From contig NZ_JABERI010000036.1 of NCBI RefSeq assembly GCF_013004375.1, positions 1 to 64,000 of the forward strand: 64,000 nucleotides of DNA, written 5' to 3'. The notes beneath the pieces are model-generated. The model was not told where the DNA came from. It searched no databases and saw only the letters and a program-made list of their open reading frames with translations. Made by a program: the position numbers and the translations under genes. Shown one piece after another: positions 17,429-26,125 of the stretch; within the stretch, counting starts at the first letter, position 1; each line of letters starts with the position of its first letter. Origin of the DNA: Acinetobacter terrae (lineage in GTDB: Bacteria > Pseudomonadota > Gammaproteobacteria > Pseudomonadales > Moraxellaceae).

Positions 17429-18176
17429 TCAGTCTCAGGAAGTGTTACGTCTGGAAGCACTGCGTAAATCTTATAATATTGGTCAGCCCAATGAGGTGGA
17501 AATATTACATGGGATTGATCTGTGTATTGAGCGCAAGGATTTTGCTGCGTTGATTGGTCCGTCTGGTTCGGGTAAAAGTACCTTGTTGAATATTCTGGGC
17601 TTGCTGGATAAACCCAGCAGCGGTGAGCTTTATTTACTGGGTCATGCGACGAGTAGTATGGATGATGCCGGACGCACTACGTTACGTGGCAACAGTATCG
17701 GGTTTGTTTTTCAGTTTCACTACCTTATCCAGGCCTTTACCGCCTTAAATAACGTGCTCATGCCGTTGATGCTGACTCAGGGCAAACCCGATAAGCTTGC
17801 ACTACAGCGAGCGCGTGAATTGCTTGCTGCGGTGGGTTTGGAAAAGTTTGCCGACCGTAAACCCAATGAACTCTCGGGTGGTCAGCAACAGCGGGTGGCG
17901 ATTGCCCGGGCTCTGATCACTCAACCCGCGTTACTGTTAGCGGATGAACCTACAGGTAATCTTGATACTAAGACAGCTGCAGAAATGTTTGAACTATTTC
18001 GTAAAGTACATTACGAACACGATTGTGCTGTGCTGCTGGTCACCCATGATCCGCGCCTGTCAGCAACCTGTGATCGAACTATTAATCTGGTGGATGGTCG
18101 TATTGAAAGTGATTTGAGAAATAATAAATCAGATGTGTCATCTCGAGTGCCAAGCGATAAGAGCGACGGGGAGTGA
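17421..18176 (+). CDS. ABC transporter ATP-binding protein (MacB/LolD type)
   Basis: A 251-residue ATPase that powers the permease encoded just upstream. Walker A is GPSGSGKST (about 53-61), the Q-loop is FVFQFHYLIQAFTALNN, the signature is LSGGQQQRVAIARAL, and Walker B is LLLADEPTGNLD, with the H-loop in LLVTHDPRL. A short polar tail (about 230-251) is not conserved. The gene overlaps the permease by 8 bp and ends the operon. A long imperfect inverted repeat follows 135 bp later. Confidence 0.9.
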   Translation: MSDQSQEVLRLEALRKSYNIGQPNEVEILHGIDLCIERKDFAALIGPSGSGKSTLLNILGLLDKPSSGELYLLGHATSSMDDAGRTTLRGNSIGFVFQFHYLIQAFTALNNVLMPLMLTQGKPDKLALQRARELLAAVGLEKFADRKPNELSGGQQQRVAIARALITQPALLLADEPTGNLDTKTAAEMFELFRKVHYEHDCAVLLVTHDPRLSATCDRTINLVDGRIESDLRNNKSDVSSRVPSDKSDGE

Positions 18177-18310
18177 CCACTTTATTATTGCTGTTTATCA
18201 TAAGTTCTTATAATTACATGTTGCTGTATAGCGATTTAATCAATATGCAAAGCTGATTTGTCACGTGAAGCAAAAAAAACTTCATTTTTAGCAGGTACCA
18301 ATGTACTTGT

Positions 18311-18360
18311 ACTTTTAGTGAGCATTATCCTTGAGCTAAAGGAGAATGCTCACTAAAAGT
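18311..18360. terminator. Long hairpin downstream of the ABC operon
   Basis: The arms ACTTTTAGTGAGCATT... and ...AATGCTCACTAAAAGT pair over 22 bp with one mismatch and a loop of about 6 nt. There is no strong T-run after it. It is probably a rho-independent-like or stability hairpin after the ABC operon; a relic palindromic repeat is the alternative. Confidence 0.5.
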
Positions 18361-18451
18361 GTTCAAACTGTACGGTTCTTCGCTGCACTAAGCTCAGGAT
18401 TTTCATCAAATAGCTTTATCCATTATTCGGGTTAAATAAATGATTTAAATA

Positions 18452-18609
18452 TTAGGGACTGTTCTCATTTGTTGAAAATGCCTTTGCCCTATTAAAGCAC
18501 TTTCGTGGTATTGCAACTCGTTTTGAAAAGTTAGCTCGTAATTATAAGTCCATGTTGTTCTTGGCTTGTTTGTTTATTTGGTGCAAAGTCAAATGAGGAC
18601 ACGCCCTAA
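18452..18609. mobile_element. 158-bp internally deleted IS5-type (IS427-like) element
   Basis: Terminal inverted repeats TTAGGGACTGTTCTCATTTG and CAAATGAGGACACGCCCTAA flank only the last ~40 codons of a transposase (FEKLARNYKSMLFLACLF). The same codons are present in the 856-bp copy at 23117-23972, whose ends match. The element has kept both ends but lost nearly all of the gene, so it is MITE-like and could be mobilised in trans. Confidence 0.75.
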
Positions 18610-18711
18610 ATCACCCTGAATAACGGATAAGAAATTGACTTGAAAAAGGTGTTACCAGAGTCATTAGTTGAGTTACCAAACCTAACTACTCACTGAACAA
18701 ACTCCCTCTGA

Positions 18712-20346
18712 TTAAGTCGCAGCTGAAGGGCTGCTTTCTAACTGATGTACGGCATCATCGACACTTTGTGAATGATAACTAGACTGGGGAAATAATGGAC
18801 TGTTTACATACAATAAGGTTTGTGCGACTGAACGACGTACTCGTGCCAGTTGCAGGTCAATCCGCTGCTCTTGCAAATGCTCAGCCAACGATAGCAACTC
18901 TTCAATACTGGTACTATCAAGGCTTGGACATTCTTCAAGATTCAAAATCACATGTTTATAATTTTGCTCAGAAACCTTCTTTAGAATCGCATGACAGATT
19001 TTTTCTGCATTGGCAAAAAACATGGGATGATCAGGCCGTGCAATTAAAATAGCATAAGGTGCTACAGCTTCAGGAAAACGGTTTATGTCAACAAAATCAT
19101 GCCCACCATCTAGACGTCCAAGCCATGCAATTCGAGGGACAGAGTAGCTTTTCAATAACATTAAAACGCTCACAATCACCGCAATCAATAAACCATTGAG
19201 CACCCCAAAAATAATCACCGCCCAAATCGCAATAATCGACAACAACCGATCTTTATGCCAAATAAAATACTGCTTAAATGGTGCAAAACGAATATGTCCA
19301 CTTACTGCATACATCACAATACTTGCTAAAACTGGTTCAGGAATATTGGCAATATACTGGCGAAAAAATAGCAAAAAAATCACCACGGCCAGTGCTGCCA
19401 CCCAGGCTGATTTTTTGCTTTTTGCTCCTGCAGACTCATTGGCTGAAGTTGCTGAATAGCCTGCGCCAACCGCCATTCCCTTAAACAATCCTGAGCAGAT
19501 ATTACTCACCCCCAATGCAATCAGGTCACGGTTTGGCTGGATTGAATCATTGTATTTTAGGGCAGAGGTACGAATTGAAGTATAAGATTCGGCATAAATA
19601 ATCAGAGCAACTGCCAGCGAAATTTCTACCAGTTGCAACCAGCTATTCATATTCAAATGAGGTAAGCTAACACTCGGTAGAACAAACTCAAAATGCCCAA
19701 CAGAACGGATTCCCCATTCTTGGGTATATCCCATCACATTGAAACTAATACCTAAAATAATCAGCAACAAAGCCACTGGAATAGTTTTATAGCGCTGGGT
19801 GAATTGTAGAGCGAAGAAGGCACAGAGTCCCATGATCAAAGCATGCCAGTTCCAGTTCGAATAAGCTTGTAACATTTCCCACAACTGACGGAAAAAATCA
19901 CTATGTTCGAGATGCACCTGTAATACTGAAGGGAGCTGTTTAACCACAATGCTGAGTGCCAAGCCAAAGGAAAAGCCTTTCAGCACCGGTTTTGCAATAA
20001 AATGCGTCACATCTCCAAGCTTAAACAACCCTGCGATCACCAGTAAAATGCCCGACAGAAATACCAGTGCATATGCCAGACTTGCCCGTTCTGGCGAAGA
20101 AAACATCACTATGGTTGCCAAACCTGAACTCATGACTGCGGCAGAAGATGATGTCGAAGACACAATTGCAAGACGGCTATTCCCGATCAGACCATAAAGT
20201 ACTAAACCCAGCACTAGCGCCACCAAACCGCTTTGCGGTGGCAACCTGACCATATTGGAATATGCGACTGCTTCAGGCAGCAGCAAACCTGCGATAGATA
20301 ATCCCGCAATCACATCAGAAATCGGGAATTTTTTAGCAGCGGTCAT
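18712..20346 (-). CDS. SulP/SLC26 anion transporter with STAS domain
   Basis: A 544-residue inner-membrane anion transporter. The ATG at 20346 overlaps the upstream stop (ATGA); an upstream TTG lies inside the neighbour and is less likely. About 10-12 membrane segments fill residues 10-410, starting with the SulP motif DVIAGLSIAGLLLPEAVAYS and including GMAVGAGYSATSANESAGAKS. The C-terminal STAS domain (about 430-535) carries HVILNLEECPSLDSTSIEEL, where Ser/Thr near DSTS is the usual regulatory site. Substrate may be sulfate, bicarbonate or a dicarboxylate. Coupling with a ParB-like protein is the notable context. Confidence 0.88.
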   Translation of the reverse strand: MTAAKKFPISDVIAGLSIAGLLLPEAVAYSNMVRLPPQSGLVALVLGLVLYGLIGNSRLAIVSSTSSSAAVMSSGLATIVMFSSPERASLAYALVFLSGILLVIAGLFKLGDVTHFIAKPVLKGFSFGLALSIVVKQLPSVLQVHLEHSDFFRQLWEMLQAYSNWNWHALIMGLCAFFALQFTQRYKTIPVALLLIILGISFNVMGYTQEWGIRSVGHFEFVLPSVSLPHLNMNSWLQLVEISLAVALIIYAESYTSIRTSALKYNDSIQPNRDLIALGVSNICSGLFKGMAVGAGYSATSANESAGAKSKKSAWVAALAVVIFLLFFRQYIANIPEPVLASIVMYAVSGHIRFAPFKQYFIWHKDRLLSIIAIWAVIIFGVLNGLLIAVIVSVLMLLKSYSVPRIAWLGRLDGGHDFVDINRFPEAVAPYAILIARPDHPMFFANAEKICHAILKKVSEQNYKHVILNLEECPSLDSTSIEELLSLAEHLQEQRIDLQLARVRRSVAQTLLYVNSPLFPQSSYHSQSVDDAVHQLESSPSAAT

Positions 20347-20759
20347 GCACTTGCCAAATCTTGTACAGTCAGTGAAATAATCTGGCAAGGAATTAGGGCA
20401 TCTTCATCATGCAGATACACCGCACATAATCGATGATAACCATCCGCGATAATTAAATGGCGTCGTCCTAAATCACGTACCAACAATAAAGGTGAAAGTG
20501 CTTTGTTCTGCTCAATTTTGCTCAAATCACGTGCCACATGAAAATTGTGCTCACCTAGGAGTGGAAGTTGTGCTGCACGAAAAATATCTTTGGCTTTAAA
20601 CTGAGTTACTGTTTCGGCTTGTAACTGGCTCACCAGTTTTTCAACCTGTGAAGGATGCAACACCAAACACAAATAAGACCTCGCAGCAGGATAATCATGT
20701 GCTTCTGGCTGCTCGAGCCAGATAATTGAATGTTTAGGTTTTTTATTATTGCTATCCAT
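20343..20759 (-). CDS. ParB/Srx-like domain protein coupled to SulP
   Basis: About 138 residues from MDSNNKKPKH; an ATG at 20792 is an alternative start, and neither has a clear ribosome site. The C-terminal LLLVRDLGRRHLIIADGYHRLCA resembles the ParB/sulfiredoxin-like fold with its DGYHR motif. No DNA-binding HTH is visible, so a role in chromosome partition is unlikely. The 4-bp overlap with the SulP transporter implies a shared role, perhaps nucleotide sensing or regulation of transport. Function is unknown. Confidence 0.6.
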   Translation of the reverse strand: MDSNNKKPKHSIIWLEQPEAHDYPAARSYLCLVLHPSQVEKLVSQLQAETVTQFKAKDIFRAAQLPLLGEHNFHVARDLSKIEQNKALSPLLLVRDLGRRHLIIADGYHRLCAVYLHDEDALIPCQIISLTVQDLASA

Positions 20760-20819
20760 GGTTTCAGATTGCTTATTATGGTAATAAATCATCTGACAGC
20801 ATAACAAATCAGTCGAATA

Positions 20820-21420
20820 AAAGTCTGTAAAAAAGTGGTTTTACTGAGAACTTGGTTACCTGATAAATATTGATCACGATTTGAATAAATCGTAATGATT
20901 AGATAGGGTCCATACCAGCCCCCATTAGGTATTTTTTGTCAAAAAATCACTGATTCGATCAAGATATAATAATATTTTAACCAATCCTGTTATTCGCCCA
21001 TTTGAGTTATTCAAAAAAGTATCTATTCTGAAATTGCAGATTCAGCAATAGGTAAAAATTCATTTTCTGGATAAGCATCCGGTGAACCCCTTGCTTAATT
21101 TCAATTTTAGGCGAGCTTCCAGTGATGTGGTAGCAGCTCTTCAATCTAGCTCATTTTCTCCGTTGGCAGTCTTTTCAGCACATAACTTAAATAGATATAC
21201 GGATCCAGTCCATTCAGTTTTGCTGATTGGATTGAGGTCATAAAAAAGTTGGTGGCTTGCTTTAGCTAGATAAAGCAAGCCACTGAATGCTGACTTATAA
21301 GCTGTATTATGTTGATTTTATAATATTTTTAAAATTTATAGCTATTTATTTTAGTTTTAATATCTAATTCAGTTAGATTGTATTTTATATAATATCAGTA
21401 TCTGACATTCAGGAAAAATC
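20820..21420. other. Gap with an IS66 relic (copy B)
   Basis: No intact gene. At 21072-21245, the minus strand encodes SIQSAKLNGLDPYIYLSYVLK followed by RLPTEKMS, the end of IS66 TnpC, with outer end TAAGCATCCGGTGAACC matching the relic at 11798. The remaining bases are AT-rich and hold the promoter region of the cytochrome gene. Confidence 0.65.
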
Positions 21421-21927
21421 ATGAACAATAACTATCCAAAACCTATAATAATAATGCACTGGATTACCTTTGTTTTAGTTGTAATTGTATATTTGACGAG
21501 TGGAGATCCAACAAGAACAGGCTTGCAGGGCCAGATTCATGTCGTAGGTGGAATTTCAATATTTATTTTATTTTTCGTGAGATTAAGTTTTGTTTTTATC
21601 TATAAAAGAAGTATTCCTCAAAATGAGATAATTAGTTCGTATCAAATCAAATTATTTAAAATTGTCAGATTTACGCTTTACTTAAGTTTATGTGTCGTTC
21701 CAATAGCGGGCTGGCTTGCATTATCGAGTTTGACTGATAACTTCCAAGTATTCTCTTTAAACTTGCCACTTTTAAGCAGTGTTAAAGATCTTAAATTTAT
21801 TGCTGAATTACATCAATTTTTAGGTAACTTTTTTATTGTAATTGTAGGTTTGCATGCCTGTGCTGCATTAATCCACCATTTTCTTTTCAAAGATAATGTA
21901 TTAAAAAGTATGCTTTTTAAAAAATGA
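21421..21927 (+). CDS. Cytochrome b561 family protein
   Basis: A 168-residue four-helix inner-membrane di-heme cytochrome of CybB type. Predicted helices are near 8-25, 40-60, 78-100 and 132-155. Likely heme ligands are His13 (IIIMHW), His40 (GQIHVVGG), and His residues in AELHQFLGN and VGLHACAALIHHF. AGGA lies 7 nt before ATG. CybB-like proteins move electrons between quinone and superoxide or other oxidants. It stands alone, between an IS66 relic and the VIT gene. Partner unknown. Confidence 0.85.
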   Translation: MNNNYPKPIIIMHWITFVLVVIVYLTSGDPTRTGLQGQIHVVGGISIFILFFVRLSFVFIYKRSIPQNEIISSYQIKLFKIVRFTLYLSLCVVPIAGWLALSSLTDNFQVFSLNLPLLSSVKDLKFIAELHQFLGNFFIVIVGLHACAALIHHFLFKDNVLKSMLFKK

Positions 21928-22080
21928 AGTGATTCAGATCTAAAACTATAAAAAATAGCGATATTGTTCACCCAGAACAACATGCTTTATCGATATAAAG
22001 CATGTCAAATATTTCTATAGAGCTATTATCTATACCCCTCATGGGGTTGGACGTGTTCAGATTATATAAAAAAAGAGATC

Positions 22081-22782
22081 TTACGCCACCGCAACATTAA
22101 ATAATGATCCGATCCAAGCACTGAATAACATGGCGATAATACCCCAAATCATGACCCGAATTGAACCTCTCCAAATACTTGCACCGCCAGCATAACTGGC
22201 CAAGGCCCCCATAATTCCGAGGCTTAATACCCCAATCAGTATGACGCCTTTCTCCAGGTATTGCTCAGGCAAAAGTATAATTGAAATTAAAGGAAATAAT
22301 GAGCCTATAGTAAATGCAATGGCTGAAGAGAATGCAGCGCGAAAGGGCTGGGCAGAGGTATGATCTGAAATACCAATTTCATCACGAGCATGTGCATCTA
22401 AAGCATTGTGTTCAGTCAGTTGTTGCGCGACTTCTTGTGCTAAAGCGGGTTGCAGTCCCCGCTGTATGTAAATATTCTTTAGTTCATTTAATTCATGTTC
22501 AGGATGGCGTTGTAGTTCACGTTCTTCCATCTCCAGATCATTCTTTTCAATGTCTTGTTGTGATTTAACGGAAATATATTCACCTGCAGCCATCGAGGCG
22601 GCCCCAGATATTAATCCGGCAACACAAGTCACCAGTAAAGTATGGGTGGATGCTCCACTGGCTGCTATTCCGACCACGAGACTTGTTACTGAAATAATCC
22701 CGTCATTTGCCCCCAGCACAGCTGCACGCAACCATCCCGCACGTTCGATGTAATGTTTTTCAAGATGATAAGAATGGCGCAC
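22081..22782 (-). CDS. VIT1/CCC1-family transporter (iron/manganese)
   Basis: A 233-residue membrane protein starting at GTG with AGGAT 7 nt upstream. The family N-terminus is clear: YHLEKHYIERAGWLRAAVLG, then ANDGIISVTSLVVGIAASGA. Helix 2 has AGEYISVKSQQD, followed by an acidic cytoplasmic metal-binding region (EKNDLEMEERELQRHPEHE) and three C-terminal helices. Eukaryotic relatives move Fe2+ or Mn2+ into vacuoles; bacterial members probably export or detoxify these metals. It is monocistronic here. Confidence 0.85.
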   Translation of the reverse strand: MRHSYHLEKHYIERAGWLRAAVLGANDGIISVTSLVVGIAASGASTHTLLVTCVAGLISGAASMAAGEYISVKSQQDIEKNDLEMEERELQRHPEHELNELKNIYIQRGLQPALAQEVAQQLTEHNALDAHARDEIGISDHTSAQPFRAAFSSAIAFTIGSLFPLISIILLPEQYLEKGVILIGVLSLGIMGALASYAGGASIWRGSIRVMIWGIIAMLFSAWIGSLFNVAVA

Positions 22783-23002
22783 AAGGTATATCCTTTTTTG
22801 TTATCATGCTGATTATAGTTAAATTTATTTCATTTGTAGACATTATTATTGGCTAATTTCAAAAACCGTGCTTAACAAGAGGGGCGAATAGTTAACAGCT
22901 CAGCACCCTACATCACACGTACATGTTAAAAATAAAAGGCTTTTATCAATAATCTTGATTACCATAAACCTTTGTCTTCAATGCTTCAGCGTTTATTGGG
23001 GT

Positions 23003-23116
23003 GCTGATGTAGTAAAACTAGCTCAATTCTCTAAACCTCCTAAATTGATGGTTTTAGTGGTAGGAGAAACTGCACGCGCTGAAAGTTTTTCATTAAAGGG
23101 CTACGCAAAAAATATT
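23003..23116 (+). pseudogene. eptA/pmrC remnant (phosphoethanolamine transferase)
   Basis: About 37 codons encode KPPKLMVLVVGETARAESFS followed by LKGYAKN, the conserved stretch around the nucleophilic Thr of lipid A phosphoethanolamine transferases. The frame breaks into the IS element at 23117, and no eptA continuation is seen on the other side. The membrane domain upstream is also missing, so this is a dead fragment. Confidence 0.7.
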
Positions 23117-23972
23117 AGGGCGTGTCCTCATTTGGCTTTGCACCAAATAAACAAGCAAGCCAAGAACAACATGGACTTATAATTACGAGCTAACTTTTCA
23201 AAACGAGTTGCGATACCACGAAAGTGCTTTAATCGGGCAAAGGCATTTTCAATAAGATGCCTTAAGCGATAAAGATAGTCATCAAAATCTACGTTTGGCT
23301 TTCTGCTGTTTGATTTTCTTGGAATAATAGGAGTCATCCGATGATTACGAGCGACTTCACGAATATGCTCTGAATCATAACCTTTATCTGCAATTAAATA
23401 GTCGGCTTCACCTACCAACTCAATCAAGTCACTTGCAACTTGACTGTCGTGGACTTCACCCCCAGTGATTTCAAAATCAATCGGATGTCCATGCGCATCA
23501 ACAGCAAGGTGAATCTTTGTAGTCGCTCCGCCTCTTGATCTTCCAATTGCTCTATCTTCACCACGCCGAGCTCCACTTGCATGCTGATGCGCGCGAATGT
23601 AGCTTCCGTCAATGAAGACCCATTCTTTATCCAATATGCCTCGTAGTTTAAAAAAAATTCTCCCATAGCCCTTTACTCGCCCAATGATTGAAACGGTTGT
23701 AGGTTGTTTGTCATGGACAAAGATCCTCAGGAATATCACGCCAAGGCGCACCTGTTCGAAGTTTCCACAAAATGGCTTCCATGATATTTTTGCTATTACG
23801 TGAACGGTAGCAGCCATAAAATTGCATGGTATTTTGGATTTGCACCCAAATTTCATCAGTAATGACTCTGCGTGACATGTTGGAAAACATAATTTTAGAA
23901 GGGAGATAGAAGATATTTTAATTGAATAGATAAGAAGAATGAAATATGTACATCAAATGAAAACAGCCCCTA
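23117..23972 (-). mobile_element. IS5-family (IS427-type) insertion sequence
   Basis: Imperfect terminal inverted repeats TAGGGCGTGTCCTCATTTG (left) and CAAATGAAAACAGCCCCTA (right) bound an 856-bp element, with TA at both edges as expected for the target duplication. It carries a two-frame transposase on the minus strand and has cut the eptA remnant. A 158-bp deletion derivative lies at 18452. Confidence 0.85.
23128..23878 (-). pseudogene. IS5/IS427 transposase (orfA-orfB), probably inactive
   Basis: orfA begins MSRRVITDEIWVQIQNTMQF at 23878. In most relatives it runs on through LCPWQTTYN, but here a TGA (23711-23713) replaces the Trp codon. Past it, the same frame continues QTTYNRFNHWASKGLWENF to a T8 run, where a -1 slip would enter orfB. 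orfB carries the DDE parts: KEWVFIDGSYIRAHQ (first Asp), ADYLIADKGYDSEHIR (second), and IENAFARLKHFRGIATRFEK (Glu region). With the nonsense codon, the fusion transposase cannot form unless read through. Confidence 0.78.
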
Positions 23973-24655
23973 GTCTTCCCAGGGTAAATAATATCCCGCA
24001 ATTTCTACGGATAAAGCCGGGATAATTTTTAGCCAACGTTGTAAGCATTTTCTCACATTAATTCAAGTATGTGGGCTACTAGACCGCATACTTGAAAATT
24101 CATATGATCAATACATCAGGAACAGGACGTTATTCCGCTCTTTAGTTTTAAATTACGCTTGGATGTGCATCTAAAACGCAGATTAAAGTCACTGCTAGCC
24201 CAGTAGGGGAGCGACGGCCTTGTTCCCAGTTTCGCGGTGTTCTAGAACTGATAAGATTTACTATAAAATTCCACTATTTTTGTTTTTTTGATAAATTTAA
24301 GCTACTGTTTGTAAATGATAATTATTAAAAAAATAAATTTTTGTAAGTAAAATCGTACACATATTAGAGATATTAACGTATATCTTCTTTATCAATTTTT
24401 TGAGAACATGTTTCGCATAAATAGGCTGGCAGGAAAAGCTGGCAATAAACCGCACTACAACGATAATAAAGTCGAAAGACAGCGAAATTACACCGGAACG
24501 TAAATGATAAAAGAAGAAACTTACAGCCGCTAAGCCTTATAGTTTTGGGAGAGACTATAAGGCTTTTTATTTGACATAAAATCTCTTATTCGAATAACAA
24601 CTGTTATTCACCAATTAAAATGTCTATGTGATAAATCATTTAAAATGTTCTGCTT
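23973..24655. other. Gap with a possible small RNA
   Basis: No convincing gene in 683 bp. The stretch from about 24410 to the terminator at 24532-24568 has no reading frame with a ribosome site but ends in a classic rho-independent terminator on the plus strand, so a small RNA is possible. Confidence 0.4.
24532..24568 (+). terminator. Rho-independent terminator with no gene upstream
   Basis: AAGCCTTATAGT-N10-ACTATAAGGCTT is a perfect 12-bp stem followed by TTTAT. No open reading frame precedes it on this strand. Confidence 0.75.
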
Positions 24656-24829
24656 TTAACTACAAGAGTCAAGCAAAGGATTTAAATTTCTTTGTTCAAT
24701 AACAGCTTTCTGAGCTTTACGACTCGGCATACTTTTCTTGGCACGAGAACGTTTATTCTGCTTTTCTAATTCCTCATGCTGTTGCTGATTCACAGAAGCG
24801 TAAATGCTGAAATTTTCCTGCGGCATCAT
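24656..24829 (-). CDS. Small hypothetical protein, 57 residues
   Basis: ATG at 24829 to TAA at 24656, with AGGTG 7 nt before the start. The product is very polar and rich in Lys, Gln and Arg: MMPQENFSIYASVNQQQHEE, then a basic core KQNKRSRAKKSMPSRKAQK and a short tail ending DSCS. There is no signal peptide and no membrane helix. The basic, probably disordered sequence could bind nucleic acid. I do not recognise the family. The ribosome site and biased composition favour a real gene. Confidence 0.5.
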   Translation of the reverse strand: MMPQENFSIYASVNQQQHEELEKQNKRSRAKKSMPSRKAQKAVIEQRNLNPLLDSCS

Positions 24830-25289
24830 CAATAAACACCTATCACAAAATTTTACTGAATTTGATCAAAAAGTAGGTATAGTTTTATATTATCTACTCC
24901 AATAAAATAGGCGAGTTAGAGTTTATAGCAGAGAATATTTTTGGCCAAAACTAACGATTTAAACAGTGATAAGGTTGAAGATTAAAAGTATTTATTCCCT
25001 CTAAGTAAAGTCTAAAAATACAACGAGTCTCATTGGTTTAGATTTAGCAATCATTCTTCTAAACTAAAACTCAAAAATATTGTATTTATAATTGGTAAAC
25101 CCAATACAGGCTTTTTTATTGATGAATTATTTTTGGCAGCAGTGTTATTAATTCAGGTGAATTCACAATCGACTCTATCGTTTTAGAGACTTATCTCATT
25201 AATATTCTTGCATTCGTTTTAAGCAAAATATCTTATCTATTACCAGTAGGGCGTAAAATTTTGTAGGGGCACACTCAAAATAGGAGCAG
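24830..25289. other. Intergenic region, nothing recognised
   Basis: 460 bp, AT-rich, with no reading frame that has a ribosome site. It ends in AGGAG just before the SOUL-family gene. Confidence 0.5.
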
Positions 25290-25913
25290 ATGCATATCAA
25301 AAAATTGCTGGGAATCATTGTTGCAGTATTTCTAATTATAACTGGGATACAAAAAGCCATGGCAATCGAAGAAGCGAGTTACGTCGTCACAATGAAGGAA
25401 AATAAGTTTGAGCTTCGTGAATATGCTCCTCACGTTGTTGCTACAACCCTTGTAGAGGGCAATATGGAGCAAGTCAGTAATAAAGCATTTATGAAATTAT
25501 TTCGATATATCTCGGGTAGCAACGTTTCACGTCGTAAGGTCGCCATGACCGCCCCAGTTTCGCAACAGCCGATAGGTGAGAAAATACAGATGACTGCCCC
25601 CGTCGAACAACAGCGTGCTGAGAACAAATGGATAATAAGCTTTATGATGCCGAAGGCGTATACATTAGATATGCTTCCGCAACCAGAAGATGCCAGCATT
25701 ACATTACGTCAATTTCCTGCACAACGTATGGCTGTGGTTCGATACTCTGGAACTTGGAGCGAAAAGAATTATCTCAGTCATGAATTGAAACTCATTGCAT
25801 GGATGCATACAAAGGGTCTAACACCTATAGGAAACGCTATATGGGCTCGATATAATCCTCCTTTTACGCCATGGTTCTTAAGACGAAATGAAATTATGAT
25901 CCCAATCAATTAA
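25290..25913 (+). CDS. Exported SOUL-family heme-binding protein
   Basis: A 207-residue protein with a signal peptide (MHIKKLLGIIVAVFLIITGI... KAMA, cleavage near residue 25) and one SOUL/HEBP domain. Family marks are YVVTMKENKFELREYAPHVV, the central KVAMTAPVSQQ and IQMTAPVEQQ repeats, and PQPEDASITLRQFPAQRMAV. AGGAG precedes ATG by only 3 nt. SOUL proteins bind heme or tetrapyrroles. The signal peptide places it in the periplasm, next to other exported heme- or oxidant-related proteins, which suggests heme buffering or detoxification (inference). Confidence 0.85.
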   Translation: MHIKKLLGIIVAVFLIITGIQKAMAIEEASYVVTMKENKFELREYAPHVVATTLVEGNMEQVSNKAFMKLFRYISGSNVSRRKVAMTAPVSQQPIGEKIQMTAPVEQQRAENKWIISFMMPKAYTLDMLPQPEDASITLRQFPAQRMAVVRYSGTWSEKNYLSHELKLIAWMHTKGLTPIGNAIWARYNPPFTPWFLRRNEIMIPIN

Positions 25914-26125
25914 TGTTATTATTAATGATTAGATTATAGCTGCGCCTTGGTCACTCCTCCCAGTTTGAGAAATATTTTTGGATCAAATATAGTTTTCCGG
26001 CATTCTATACTGTTCAATTGTGTTGCATAGTAATCGGCTTACCAGAAGTGATTGTTGAATATTTTTTTTCGACTAACGTAATAAGTCTATTATAGGTAAT
26101 ACTTATTCTAAGTAAGAAGTTATCA

